Source: Lingula anatina
Taxonomy: Eukaryota; Brachiopoda; Lingulata; Lingulida; Lingulidae
Direction of reading: 5' to 3'
Assembly (NCBI RefSeq): GCF_001039355.2
Contig: NW_019773759.1
Location: 538,617 to 602,616 of the forward strand
Length of the DNA: 64,000 nt
Shown: positions 36,001 to 57,898 of the stretch, in pieces
Layout: each line of letters starts with the position of its first letter
Numbering within the stretch: the stretch's first letter is position 1
Made by a program: the position numbers and the translations under genes
Notes under the pieces: generated by a model
Databases searched by the model: none
What the model saw: only the letters and a program-made list of their open reading frames with translations
What the model was told of the DNA's origin: nothing

Positions 36001-36487
36001 GTTGTTTTATTGAAAGATAGCCGTATAACTGTGGTGTGGTGTCCATAAGTCACTATTTACAACGAACTTTATTTTCCTATTCAATTGCTTGTTAATTATT
36101 GACAGTACTTATAATGTGGCCTACTTTCATGACGATTGATATTAGAGCGCCTTCCCAGAGATTTAGGTCGATCCAAGTAGATCGACCTAACTCCCTAAGG
36201 GTTCACGCTAAATTGCTGTCAGCCGACCGCGCACGGAAGTTAATTACCCCCTTAAAACTTTTAGTAGGCGGGACAGACATTTAAGCCGGCTAAGCTGACA
36301 GTAATCTAGTGAGACTCCCAAGGGGGATAGATCGATCAAATATCTGTGGAAATGGGGTCTAAGAAGTATTGACATTGTATAGCCCTTCTGTCTAGAGCTT
36401 TCTTAACAACCGTAATACGCGCATGACAACGAGACCACATTCAGTAAACATGTCTTTACTTACTCTCCGTTCTGTGGTCGTCCTCAT
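33064..36487 (-). CDS. Probable GPI-anchored TNF-receptor-like protein (exon model incomplete)
   Basis: Minus-strand exons: 36487-36464 (MRTTTERR), 35822-35759 (hydrophobic MIIALFILILVSATTG), 35506-35427, 34904-34732 and 33221-33064 (TAG). The third and fourth join in phase 2 to give EGTCPSGTGWDRNQGRCLPC followed by ACCIRTYFIG and more cysteines, the CPxGTxWDxxxGRCxxC pattern of a TNFR cysteine-rich domain. The fourth and fifth join in phase 1. The last exon is Thr/Pro-rich, then SPVNSGNK and a hydrophobic tail ending AAILAVTMSMAMKLF, a typical GPI-attachment signal with no cytoplasmic domain. The second exon ends in phase 1 while the third starts in phase 0, so a small exon is missing or one boundary is wrong. 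A decoy-type receptor is inference. Confidence 0.6.
33866..33957. repeat. Perfect 37-bp inverted repeat (hairpin) in an intron
   Basis: Arms 33866-33902 and 33921-33957 are exact reverse complements (starting CGTCTTCTGTGCCGGTGTGA) with an 18-nt loop. The hairpin forms the left part of a longer element reaching about 34080 that shares interior words, such as CTAATCATATGGG, with the MITE at 24297-24456. Confidence 0.85.
36137..36362 (-). mobile_element. Fold-back MITE copy A
   Basis: Ends are CCCAGAGATTTAGGTCGATC on the left and GATCGATCAAATATCTGTGG on the right, inverted relative to each other. The whole stretch aligns with the reverse complement of 49437-49654, including GTTAATTACCCCCTTA and GTAGGCGGGACAGACATTTA. 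It lies in the first intron of the TNFR-like gene. No coding capacity. Confidence 0.7.
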
Positions 36488-36631
36488 CTTCACTTTGTCT
36501 TCACTTCAGGCAATCTTTTACTGGAAACCTACTGAACCTTCTAGTCTTTAAAACCAGCGTGACCCGTGGAGGGAAGGCACAGGATGGCACGGTATGAGTA
36601 ACGCTTTTAAATGATAACTTGGGTGCGTTGA

Positions 36632-36735
36632 CAATGAAACTGTCGTATCAGGTAGTTCGAAGAAACTTCTCGGGGACTCTCACCAAGTTCATCAGATTAA
36701 AAGATTTACACGCCTGCTGTTGTTTACAACGTAAT
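36632..36735 (+). mobile_element. Partial fold-back MITE copy G
   Basis: Contains CTCGGGGACTCTCACCAAGT followed by TCATCAGATTAA and ACACGCCTGC, a divergent half copy of the 44650-44885 and 632-897 elements. Confidence 0.4.
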
Positions 36736-36811
36736 CGTCTGACAACCTGCTTTTCTGTGTTCTGCGCAACGCCTTTTTTATATGAAATAAATAGCTCTGC
36801 ATATATAAAAT

Positions 36812-36838
36812 TCCCATTCTATTTAAAATAGAATGGGA
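36812..36838. repeat. 13-bp perfect palindrome
   Basis: TCCCATTCTATTT and its exact reverse complement flank one A. It may be the fused ends of a lost fold-back element, whose ends carry CATTCCCA-like words. Confidence 0.7.
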
Positions 36839-37614
36839 TTTTTCGGCCGCTTAAGCTGATTAATAACAATATTTTCATCTTTCGAAATATCAACAGAAAT
36901 TTATTAAGTCACAATGACACAAACATAAACGACGCATGAAATATAAATTTATTTGAAACACGAAAATATGACAAAGTGACTAACCATTATTCTAAATTTT
37001 TATTTATAACTTATTCTAATTGTGGTAAATGAATATGAATATGAATAGGCCTATTTCAGTCAATATTTTTATTGGTGAAGGAATTTATATGAGTAAGAAT
37101 ATATACAACATGATTAAAAAGAATGTGTTTGCCTTAGGTGACGTATGAAAATTATTTTACTTTTCATCCTATACGGTTTTATTGATCAAATATATGTGTT
37201 TCGACTTGATGGGATTAATACAAGGTTCAACCAATCTAACATGTAACAATTCACTTCGGCATCCGAAAACTGTTATACAATTGGAAAAAAACACAAAGGA
37301 CGTCATAGAAAATCCCCGAAACAACTTTTCTTGTGTAATATCGTATACGTCTTGCCAGCTGCTGATAACTGCGCATATGTCAAAGCCATGGGGTCCACAG
37401 TGCACAGTGTGCACGGCGAACGAACCATAGCATCGATATCCCACAATTCCATTGTTTACCGTATGACGGCAGTCCTTATGACGACAGTCACTTTAAATAA
37501 AACTGACGTCATTTTTTCCATATGGCGCCATTAATTTCAGAATCAAACTTTGTCCGATGAATTAATGATCTACCAATATGTCACTGGCATGCAGAAATAT
37601 AGGTCAAACAAGTC
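36836..37614. other. Spacer between TNFR-like and receptor kinase genes
   Basis: No exon recognised. It should hold the promoter of the TNFR-like gene at its right-hand end (before 36488) and the 3' UTR of the receptor kinase. Confidence 0.4.
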
Positions 37615-47263
<9,649 letters not shown>

Positions 47264-48382
47264 TGGGGCTGTCAATCATCAGCTCTTTCAACAATACAAC
47301 GCACCTGTTGAATAGATGATACAAGATGTCAAATCACTACATCACTGCAGAGCCGTGGGGTATGTTTTTTCTTCCGCATTCAAACGCTATTGCGAATTAG
47401 GAAAACAAATCATATACATAACACATATTCGCATTAAAAAGTCAAGAAAGGGATAGTCTATAAATTACAAAACTTCTTTCCGCGTGTGCATAATCGTCGA
47501 TTGAGCGCTAACACTTAAGCTTCCTTTCACTATTTAGTTAAAATGAAGGTCTCCCTATCTTGGGTTATTTCCTCCATGAAGGAGGTCTTGTTTTTTCCAT
47601 TTGATCTTTTTAAAGTTAACAACCTGATTCAATTTTGATTTTTGGTAAATCAGTTTATGTAAAAAAAAGCGGCTATGTAATTAGATTTTTGTGACGATCC
47701 CATAATTAGTTAATAAAGAGATTAAAGCTGCCTAGGTGAATTCATGTGCTCTCTGAACGGTTTTCTAGGTGCGAGTGTTCTTGGTGCGATTGAACAGAGA
47801 CAGGTACAGCAGTTAGTGAATCCTTGGCTGTCGCAGAGTTTGAATTTCATTTCGTCATAGCGATAATAAAAAAGTCAATATGTACATGTACCAGTACTCA
47901 TCTTTCTAGCACAGTCTACTGATACCCAGTTCAATTATTAAAAAAATTCACGATTATGTGTAACTGCAGGGGCAGATAGAGGCCTTCTGGGTTCATCGGA
48001 AGATGGTCAGATTTTCAAGTTTACATTGATGGGAATCTAATTTTTTTTCTGTCTGATGACGGTCAAAATGGAGGATGGATCAACAAATATAATTCGGAAG
48101 ACTGTCAGAAAATATCTCTTAACTGGTTGTCCTCATCCTGTGCATATGCCCTCACAGCAGCAGACAGAGCGGATAGTCTCACTCTACTCAAAGCTAGGGT
48201 CTAACGGATGAAGGTTCGAGATCCTCCCTCTTTTCCCAATATGACATAGCCGATTGAATCCCCCACCCCTAACTGAAGGGTGAAAGAGAAAAGATCCGAG
48301 ATCCACCGTAAAACATTTGTATTCGTTTCTATATGTCCCAAACTGCATCATATTTGTGTTTACCAAACATTTCTTTAACGGA

Positions 48383-48407
48383 GGGGGGGGGGGGGGGGGG
48401 GGGGGGG
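48383..48407. repeat. Poly-G tract
   Basis: About 25 G in a row, followed by purines. It is a likely assembly-sensitive site. Confidence 0.9.
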
Positions 48408-48941
48408 AGGGGAGAGAGAATGACTTCCACTCTGAATGTTGTGGGTCTGCCTCTGCATTGTAATGACATAATCCAGTCACTAACATTGGTCACCCACATT
48501 GGTCACTGGCATTGGTGTCCCACAGCGGTCAGTCTCGGTTGGCCAGCCAGACTGACCATGCTAAAACAAAGCGCTCAATATGAGTACATGACAAAGGGCC
48601 ATTATGCGGCGGGGTGACTGAGCATGTACAGGAGTGCACCCTGATGGAATGGTCACTAAATTGGTCTTATGAATTATCTCAATGTGTCATCAACATATCT
48701 GTGGACTTGTGTGACACTCGTGGGAAGAGGGCACGGATGCCTTAAATACTGCCTGTATTCTAAGATATGGAACTATTGTTTTTGAAAGTGTGGGAGAGAA
48801 GCTAGAGGTCTACAATGCCCCCCCCCCCCACCCCCTTACCGTCATCATTACCCTCATGACCCTTTATCTACTACTATATGGGGTTTGCTGCGTCTGGGTA
48901 AACATGTACGCGTATGAGAAAGTGTGCCTTTCTGGTGTGCT

Positions 48942-48969
48942 TGTGTGTGTGTGTGTGTGTGTGTGTGTG
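48942..48969. repeat. (GT)n microsatellite
   Basis: A GT run continuing as imperfect GTGT/ATGT sequence to about 49045; apparent frames are Val/Cys repeats. Confidence 0.95.
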
Positions 48970-49436
48970 CATATGTGTGTATATGTGTGTATGGTCATGT
49001 TATGTTGTGTGCACGTGTGCACACGTCTATGTGTGTCTGTGCGTGCTTATGCATGTTTGCGTCCCTGGATCAGCCGTACAGCTCACAGAGAGATATGAAG
49101 GTCAAAAGCATAAATATGCCACAGTGTCCCACTATATATGCCCTTATTTTACACATTTGTCATCGTCCCTAATTCATGTTTATGAAATAGAATCAATGAT
49201 AATTAGGCAAAACACGGGACCAAATACTTAAAGATATGTGTGCCAATTTTCAATATTTGTTGAAATTTAATTATTAAACCTGCCATTGCGGTCCTCCGTT
49301 TTCTCTCGTTTATTAAGGGTCGGTGGTGAACTGATAAGCTAAGACAACCCAAACATTTCGAACCTATGTAAACAACACGGACATGAAGCAAAAGTGATAT
49401 CAAAATTCAAACCAGTGGGTATTTCTCAAAGTAAGG

Positions 49437-49654
49437 GCGTATTCCCAGACATTTAGATCGATCTATCCCCGTGGGGAGTCTCACTAGATTACTGTCAGAT
49501 AATCCGGGTTAAATGTCCGTCCCGCCTACTACAAGCTGTAAGGGGGTAATTAACTTTCGTGTCCGCCCGGCTGACAGCTATTTAGAGTGAACCCCCAGGG
49601 AGTTAGGTCGATCTAAAGTAGATCGATCTAATCTCTGGAAATGGGGTCTAAGAC
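49437..49654 (+). mobile_element. Fold-back MITE copy B
   Basis: Left end TTCCCAGACATTTAGATCGA, right end AGATCGATCTAATCTCTGGA. It is the inverted copy of 36137-36362 along its whole length and about equally long. Its internal words (GTCCGTCCCGCCTACTAC, AGGGGGTAATTAACTTTC) are the reverse complements of those in copy A. Confidence 0.72.
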
Positions 49655-52373
49655 ACTGATACGAGGTTATCCTATACACGTACGAGGGGATATGATGTAG
49701 TTTTGAACCTCATGCAGAGAGATAAAGATATTTGGATTGATAATTTTAACATTGATCTGTGTTTCAACGCAGTCTCTTTCCGGCTTCACACACCATTTTT
49801 CCATAAAGTAAGCACTTTACATCCACCCATACATACAAATCTTGCTCTTTACTTTCTGTGTGAAATACTTCCTTATATCGTCTTGTATGCCTGTTGATTA
49901 GCTCTCTTATTAGGTGATTCCAACTTTTATCGATCAGACGACAGGCTAAAGAATCATAAAAACTGACGCATAAATTACTGATAACCCTGTATCTACAAAA
50001 CTATTTTTAATTCTCAGAGCTAATCTGAGATTTAGAGCAGTTTGCTCAGTCCTTGATTTTTACCTCTAAACTGCAGTGTACAAGTTATATATTGCCCAAT
50101 GAATTCGAGTTTTTTCTCATGAAGTGGGATGGAGCAAGAATTTTTAGAGTGGTATACCCGTGCGCTAGGGGGTTAGAATCCCCCTTTTGGTCGGGAAAAA
50201 GTCCACTCGGAACCAATATTCATTCCACCTGTAGATTTTTAGCCATACTGAATGTTTCGCATTAAAATCAGTCCTCTTATCAAGAAAAATATATAACACA
50301 GCTGAAATCGTTCAGCATAGGTACTCTCTATCTTAGTCACATATTCATTTTTCACTTCTATTTATCTTGCTTATTTATGGCTTATTTTTTGACAAATTTT
50401 CTACTGAAGGTTCAGCAGGAATTTTAAATGATAACACTCCGCTGACCCCCAGAAGAGTATAGACCTGATGGCAATATATCTAAGCCTGTGTGGACATTGG
50501 TCAAGGGTGTACATATGAGTCCTCCAAATGAACATACTCGCACATGTATAAATCCTCTGTAGAGAGAATGTTGACAGTTCGCTATATAAATGTGTTCATT
50601 ATCTCCACGATGTACTGCCCAGCCGGGCACAGGGATGGGCACACCGAGATTTATTGTGGTGGACTGGTCAATAAGTACCCTCCTGTGGGCTCTCACTGGA
50701 CGTAACGTTACGATCACGATGTGCGTGCGCGCGTGCGCGCACGTGTTTCAGTAAGAAAGAGCCTGGGTGTGAAATATTGCAGTCGTACTGAATATGAAAT
50801 ACGTTGTGTGTGTGTGTGTGTGTGTGTTTTGTGTGCGTGTTTGTTTCACGATACAATAAAGACGCACTTGTCCAGGAAATTTTCATTTTAGTTTTCGAAC
50901 CTATTATTCTCTACCATAGGTCTACTGTATCTCGGGGACTTTTTGTGACCAGCCAAACCTGACCAATCTAAGGCGTTATGCGTCACCATTTATCATCGAA
51001 GTCCACTCTAACTAAACCATTAATTTGATAAGATGTTTATGTGTTTTAGCCTTATTCATTATGAAAAAAATTTATCTCACTCTTTAACTTTAAGTGATAA
51101 AACGATGAAAAACGTATGAGGGTAGGAAAAAAAAATGCCACGAGAGTATGATTGTTTTCGCCTGGCAAAACAACAGTCAAGCATAATACACACCTATCGT
51201 GTGACTTGTGCGACACTGACTTTTGGCACCCCTGCCTATAATTAGTAGTTCCGCCTCCCCAGATATTAAGTCATAGACGCTGCAGCGAACAATACGTCTT
51301 CACACCTTAGCGTGTCCTCGCACATTACCGTTTACCCTGTGACAGCTGGTTTATATACATGTAACTTCATATATAAATATATACAGTATATTCTCCTGGA
51401 TCGCGTCTAAATTCTACTAGTATATCTATAAGAGTTCTACACAGTTTTTGAATATCCATTTCCTTTTTTGTTCATGTGGAATTAATGAAATACATGTTTG
51501 TGTTTGGTAAAGCAGAAAGCTACACATATATGATTGCAGTGTTGAAAACAACATACCTTCACAACAACTGTGGCTATACCAAAATGAAATGAAGTTTCAA
51601 ATAAAATAAATACATTCAAACGTTTAGCCTGCGCTTGAATGATCTAAATTCATTGCGTATGAAAAGCAATGTTCTTTCTGTGTAAATATTGTGTCATTCT
51701 ATTCGGTGTCAATAACAACAAAATACCAATTTGACTTTGCTAGAATATATACCGAATACTCACTTTAGTAGAGTGCTCACTTTCAATCCAGAATAACCTT
51801 TGGGAATTGTTTAAAGTTTCACTCAGGTGAAAAGACACCTTAAACCTTGGTGACTGTATAGTCACTGTTCTCGTATCTAAACTTCCGTGTTTGTAAAACC
51901 TTATCTACGAAATTTTCAATCGCTGTAACTTGTGTAAAGGAGATAAAGCGTAGTACTAAATAGAGACTTTAAACTTATTAAATTATCAGTCATTAGTCTA
52001 TCAGAAGGCACAGTGTTATTCAATAAACGGGGTATGCAAAATCTTTCCCCATTTTTTTATCTGTCCAAATCGAAATAAAGGTTACGTTACATTGCAGCAA
52101 GGAGAGACTTTAAACCTATTGAGCTATCAGCCATTATTCTATCAGATGCCACAGTGTTATTCAAATAAGCAGGGTATGTGGAAACTTATTTTAAAAATAC
52201 ATCTTGCTACTCGAAGCTCAAAAACATAGATTTGACATGATTCCCGTGTGACAGAGAGAGAGAGGGNGAAGGATCCTAGATTAAGCTAAAGAAATATGAT
52301 AACAGTGATGTCAATTTGTTTGTACCAGTTTATAAATGAATGCGATCTTATTCTTGAACACTTTTCTTGAGAT

Positions 52374-52375
52374 AT

Positions 52376-52426
<51 letters not shown>
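52374..52426. repeat. (TTTA)n microsatellite
   Basis: About 13 tetranucleotide units, followed by related imperfect sequence and a short TTG run. Confidence 0.95.
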
Positions 52427-53860
52427 TCAGTTATCTATTTAGCTATCGTTTGATTTATTTATTCATCCTTGCCATTGTTACTATTATTATTGTTGTTGTT
52501 GTTGTTTTTGTTACGTATTATTCAGTGAATGCCAGAATAAATCTGACTTCTTTCCTTTCAAACCCTCAGACTGGTGCAACATTCCCCACTCCAAGTATGC
52601 GTAGCCTGGCAATCCATTAACTTTTTAAATTACAAAGTCAATAAAGATATCCCAGTTTAAAGCCAAGCTATATATGAGTATTTTCATGCGACAATTGGTT
52701 TACAATTGAAGGGTTCTTAAGTGACAGGTTCAAGAATACATAGAGTGGTTGTTTATCAGTCTTCCAAAACAATTGACAGTATGAGTGTGGTCGTTGAAAT
52801 TTTTATTGAAATTCCATATCAAATGTTGATACTTCTCAAGTACTGGCACTGGTGCCACCACCTATCGTCTCCTATCATCTCCTAAACGTCAATAAAAACA
52901 TTTCAATAGGATAGAAGTAGAAATGGATGTCATTAAAGATTTGGGAAAAAATGCTCAGGGCATCAAATTCAAAAATATTCACCAAGGTGCTGATTTTTTG
53001 TTTGAAAGGTAAATTCCTAAATCATTCTTAGATTTGTCGTGAGAATGCTTTTTCAACAAAACCATAAATAATATTCCGTATAATGCTAGAGTATTTATAT
53101 GAACAGGGACGTGTTAACAAAATGGAGATTAATTTGATATCAAGTGACACAAGCCGCTTCACCATGAATTATCTTATCGGGCCGTACATGTGTTACAAAT
53201 GCAATATACATGCAGTCATAATAGTTGAATATTAACAAATCGAACTGATCGGGTCTTCAAAACAACAGTCAGGAGATGTTGCATGTGACAACAAAATAAC
53301 AAAATAAACATATTGACGGTCAGTACAGAAGTGTGCACAGAATTAGCCAGACAAGTATCCGTGAGGATATAGTGAAAAAAGAGATGTGTCCCTGGTAGAG
53401 GGAACTTATGACTTTTGTCTAATGGCATCGCAACTGATGTATTATACCATTCAACTCATTGTTCTAATTCAGTTAATGCAATAATATTGTCATAATGGTT
53501 TTCCAGTGCTTTAAAGTCTACTCAAAAAAAATAAATAAATAAATAAATAAATGCAAATGTGCTTTGTTATAGATCTTGCGGCACGCGTATTAACGCACCT
53601 GTATATTTGTATGATAATTGATTTTGACAAGTGTGACCAGGAAATGTGTTAGGTGTGACAGAGGGTCTCAAGCGGTCAACAGGGTGAATGTTTTAATTTT
53701 CTATATTTATCGTTATCTCGCTATTACTGGTTATCTAGCAATTACAGCGGTAGATGTCCACATATAGAAACGAGTTGATACAGCGACACCAATATGCTAG
53801 AGATATTTTAATATTTTGTATTTGAAATGGACTTTGGGACGTGCGGGTACTTGTCTATAA

Positions 53861-54195
53861 ATGAGTTCATCTTTGGCGATGAGCACCTTACTTTTATATC
53901 TGGTGCTTGTTTCATCGGCGTTGAGCTCAGGGACAGGTAAGATATCATATATGTATATATAGTCTATCTGCGTTTCAACGAGCCCTATTTACACCCGTCA
54001 TAATATCATGACTGAAACAGAGCAGTCGTGGTAAAAAGTTCGCCCCTAGGTTTGTTATAGGATTAGAATGGGTAGGGATACACGGCGGGGTGATAGGTGA
54101 TGCTTGAGATGAAGAAGAAAAGAGTAAACGTTGCTGTTCGGATAGAATGTGAAGATGATTCAAGCAACCACTTCTGTGACAAGCTTTGCATGGTC

Positions 54196-54271
<76 letters not shown>

Positions 54272-56268
54272 AACAGGGGGAGGGAGGAAGAGAGGTATAG
54301 TGAGAGAGGGAGGGAGAGGGTAAAATGAGAGAGAGAGAAAGAAAGTAAGGGTCATAAAAGTGAAGAGATCATAATAAAACACACATTAAGATATGTCGTT
54401 ATTAAAATTCACTATCGCATCGGTATCGCCGGTGACTGGCGACATCCCCTGTGTGGACCAGTAAGCGGACAATAGTCAAAAACCGTCATTTCACAGAAAA
54501 AGGAAAAAAAACTGTCACATCAAGAGATCCTTAGAGCCTGACACAAATAGTGCCGACAAAGACGATAAAATGATTGAAATTACTCCGGATGTCCTGAGGG
54601 GTTATCAGGTTTTACTTCTACCTGTGAGTGCCTCTGATTAGAGCAAAGTAAAACTTACCATTTACTTTTGTTTATCATCAACATATAATTTAAAATGACG
54701 AGTTGTGGAGATAATAATTTGACTTTTTTATTCATTAACTTAAATATATATCATGTCTTTGCAGAATTGGTGAACGATTCGTCATCATCCATCGGTAATA
54801 TTGGAAACAACGATGCACCACACGGTAAGATGAAATATCACCGTATTCTCGAAATTTCTCACAAGAGTTGGCACAGATTAAACATGAGTGCAATGAGTAT
54901 AAAAGATATTTCATTTAATTATTCTTCGACATTCTTTGTGCACTTTATCCAAAACTACAGTGATTCTTTTATCGGTAACTTATTTTAGCAATTTAAGAAA
55001 TTACATACATTACAACTTTCCGTTTCTTTTCACCAGCTGATCCATTCTTATCAAGATTAAATTAAAATCCGTTGATCGTCTGTCATATTTCAGCTAACGT
55101 CCCACCAGGTGGCCATCAGATCGACCAAGACAAAACAATCCTGTTCTTGGCTGTAGCTTGTGCCATTACAGTTGTTTTGGCTATCGCCCTAGCCACGGTG
55201 ATTTACCTGATACAAAGGCATACCTGCAGGAGTGCTAACATCCCGCAAGTAGTCGAGAGAGAGCTTGAAACAAGTACGTTTTTGCAGTAAGTCTGGTGGT
55301 TAAAACATCACCAAAAATAAATTGCATAATATACAGTATTGCTGATATACTGGTAGGTCCTAAACCAGTTTTAGCATAAAGTTCTTACTTGTCAAGCTAC
55401 TCTTTTTGTAATATCTATCAAATTTTTACTGTTCGTTGAAGTAAAGTATTGAATCCCAATTGCCGGTTGAAACTTATTACTTTATATTGAAAGTGACATG
55501 TCTATTTTTTTTTTTCAATCGTGTTTTAAGGAGACAGAAGGACCAATGATATACCGCTGGTAAGTCTGATTTTTTATTACTGCAGACACCAATATAATTC
55601 TGATTTTATTGCAGAAAAAAACATGTAAAATAAAAAAAGTTAAATCACAAAGACAAATAACACACGTCACAATTAAAATTATAAAACATACATGTATTGA
55701 AATGACCCCTCAAAAATACGTTTGGCTTTAAGATGTGTATATGTTCTTCCCTGGGTGTAAAAAAGTCTTTAGATTGAATAAACTGAAGGGTCATATCGAT
55801 TTAGAGTTCTACTTGTGCACTCAGCGCGGGAACACATGCGTGGAGTGTGTTTTTAAATCTAACACCCCATTCCCATTCTTAGATCGATCTAGCAGGATCG
55901 ACCCATCTCCGAAGGGATTCTCGCTAAGATGCGTTCAGATTTAGCGGCTAAGATGTCTGGCACGCCTACTGAAGCTGTTACACGATAGTTACAGGTAAGT
56001 AGGCTACCCCTTAACAGAGCCAGTAGGCATGCCAGACATCAAAGCCGCTTAAGCTGAATTTAATTTATGATCCTGCTAGATCGATTTTGGTATGGGAATG
56101 GAGTCTAATCCCTTATATTTTCTGTTGCAGCGACGTGGTCGACTGACGATTGGAAGTCTGGACTCGACAGCAGGGTCAGAGATGGGAAGCCCCGCCCACT
56201 GCTCAAGGTGGACCAGAGGGCCTTGTTCGTCCACTGAGCTGTCAGATTACTGTATAAAAGTGAACTAA
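53861..56268 (+). CDS. Orphan 160-aa type I membrane protein
   Basis: Five exons join in phase: 53861-53936, 54765-54824, 55094-55273, 55531-55559, 56131-56268 (TAA); 483 nt, 160 aa. Exon 1 is a signal peptide (MSSSLAMSTLLLYLVLVSSA). The ectodomain is only about 35 residues and Ser/Asn-rich (ELVNDSSSSIGNIGNNDAPH). Exon 3 has one TM helix (ILFLAVACAITVVLAIALAT, then VIYLIQRH). The tail is basic (RDRR, RRGRLTIGSLDS) and ends SDYCIKVN. I recognise no family. Exon plan (signal in exon 1, phase 1 junctions, TM exon) resembles the neighbouring receptors, so it may be a shrunken relative; that is inference. A poly(A) signal lies at 56549-56554. Confidence 0.78.
54200..54268. repeat. (AG)n microsatellite
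   Basis: About 70 nt of AG with one break, in intron 1 of the 160-aa gene; purine-rich AG/GGAG sequence continues to about 54345. Confidence 0.95.
55866..56106. mobile_element. Fold-back MITE copy C
   Basis: Left end CCATTCCCATTCTTAGATCG, right end TAGATCGATTTTGGTATGGG, nearly perfect inverted ends including GATCTAGCAGGATC and GATCCTGCTAGATC. The interior has GATGTCTGGCACGCCTACTG and its inverse. It lies in the last intron of the 160-aa gene, about 25 nt from the acceptor of the final exon. Confidence 0.72.
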
Positions 56269-56344
56269 TTTAATCTACAGACTCTGTTTGTATGGTGCTT
56301 GTGGTAAACTTGTCTGTCAAGACAAAAGATGGAGTTTACGACTG

Positions 56345-56475
56345 GGTTCCCATGTCTAGATCGATCTTAGAAGATCGCAGTTTCGGGATCCCCTGAGACC
56401 ACGCCAAGCAACCGGAGGCGTGCTAATCTGTCAATCTGATTGTATTCAGCGAGAGACCGCGCAGTTAGTTTCAAT
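56345..56475 (+). mobile_element. Partial fold-back MITE copy D
   Basis: Starts TTCCCATGTCTAGATCGATC and contains GGAGGCGTGCTAATCTGTCA and TTCAGCGAGAG, matching one half of the same family. It lies in the 3' UTR region of the 160-aa gene. Confidence 0.5.
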
Positions 56476-56548
56476 GAAGACGAGCCCTTATGTATGTAGG
56501 AAGACGGTCCTTTATAGTGTGCTCAGAATTTTTTATACGATGCTCAAT

Positions 56549-56554
56549 AATAAA
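56549..56554 (+). terminator. Poly(A) signal of the 160-aa gene
   Basis: AATAAA 281 nt after the stop; the partial MITE at 56345-56475 would then be transcribed in the 3' UTR. Confidence 0.5.
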
Positions 56555-57550
56555 AGATAAAGAGTCAGTGTCTTGAAGTTTTTTTTACATTATTTAAATT
56601 AAGGACACTATCTTTAGAACTTTGATTATAATGTCCATCCTATTTAAACCCTCACTCCGAACAAAAAGAGCTTGTTTATTTGTAGATTAAAGAAGTAACC
56701 AGTGTCTAAGTGATATTCTGTCATTTATTTTTATTTGAAAGATTGCGACATAAATATTTTCAACGGCAGATTGCGCATCTATCGCATTTTACATTCACAT
56801 GCTAGTTATTCTTTGTTGATACAGTGTAACTGACATGTTGGAGAGAGAGAGAGAGAGAGAAGCATTTCAAAGAAAACATTTGACATGACACGTATATTGT
56901 AATACAGAATAGGAATTATTATAGTATCGATTTCACGGATTTTAATTATACATGTTTTTGATTGTTTGTTTTTTGAAAGCACACTTATCCCCTCTTTAGA
57001 GAAATTTTAAGATACTTAGACCCCTACTTATTCTTCACAAAAATTCATATGTAGATGTGACTTATTGCTCAAAAAATAAGTATAAAAACGGTGTTTTAAG
57101 ACAGGTTTGTTATAACAATTTTTTTTTTCAAATACAATAGAGAAGTTAATATCTTACATATCTTAGACCAAGTCACCCACTGAATTGTATCAACATCTCG
57201 TTGATAATTCCACAGTTCAATTTTATTTGAATAAGCCGATATAACAGAAAGATAAAGAATTTATCGCTAAATTTAGGCTTTTATCACATAATCAAGCTGT
57301 AGAGACTGGAAGGTACACAGACACAAATAAAGAAAAATAAGAACTTGTAAATGATGTAATTTATATAATATAGAGGGTGAATTTCACTTTATCCTTAAAT
57401 GCCCTAACTGCAGTTCGATTGGGCAGAAATTCAACAATACATTTTATCATACAAAGCCAAGCGTCTTAAAACTAATTAAAGTATTATCACTTAACAATGG
57501 CAATTAAACAACTTGGGAAAGTTTATTATTATTCTTTTAAATTATTATTT

Positions 57551-57597
<47 letters not shown>

Positions 57598-57898
57598 TGC
57601 GGTGATATGACTTAATACTGAATTTGCCATTCTGATGAGCCGTTTTAATGAATTGACTTGAATTGAATATGTCACATTCCTTCCCTAGGTCTCTCAGTTT
57701 TAATTTCGATCCCATGAAATACATGTGTGAGGTCTACATGTTTAATTCGCCACTTTTTGATATCTAACTCGGCCAACTCTTCCCCATTCGCGATAACGTC
57801 TTGGATGTTTTGATAAGCGTGAATAGAAACCATTGAACCCCAGTACTGCTGGGTTATAGGGGACATCAAACTGTCATAATTAGCTTCACTGGGGAAAG
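56555..57898. other. Intergenic, simple repeats only
   Basis: No exon seen. A GA run lies near 56840-56860 and a (TAG)n run at 57551-57597. It should include the promoter of the 363-aa gene. Confidence 0.5.
57551..57597. repeat. (TAG)n microsatellite
   Basis: A perfect trinucleotide run about 300 nt before the start of the 363-aa gene. Confidence 0.95.

Larger units (their letters stand above)
47264..53860. other. 6.6-kb intergenic region between divergent receptor genes
   Basis: No exon is supported on either strand. It contains the promoter side of the minus-strand receptor kinase and of the plus-strand 160-aa gene, a MITE (49437-49654), a G run (48383-48407), GT runs (48942-48969 and 50805-50827), a TTTA run (52374-52426), an AAAT run (53526-53552) and one N at 52267. 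Long frames here are translations of simple repeats. Confidence 0.55.

Noticed and set aside
48181-48230. GGTTCGAGATCC, resembling a tRNA B box
   Set aside because: No A box, acceptor stem or anticodon arm at the right distance; not supported as a tRNA gene or tRNA-derived SINE.
48790-49231. Overlapping Val/Cys-rich frames
   Set aside because: Translations of the (GT)n microsatellite and its imperfect continuation.
50140-50210. GGGGGTTAGAATCCCCC stem next to ACCCGTGCGC
   Set aside because: A short palindrome, but no tRNA-like or element-like context could be supported.
52336-52620. Frame of repeated Phe-Ile-Tyr-Leu
   Set aside because: Created by the (TTTA)n microsatellite; no splice or family support.
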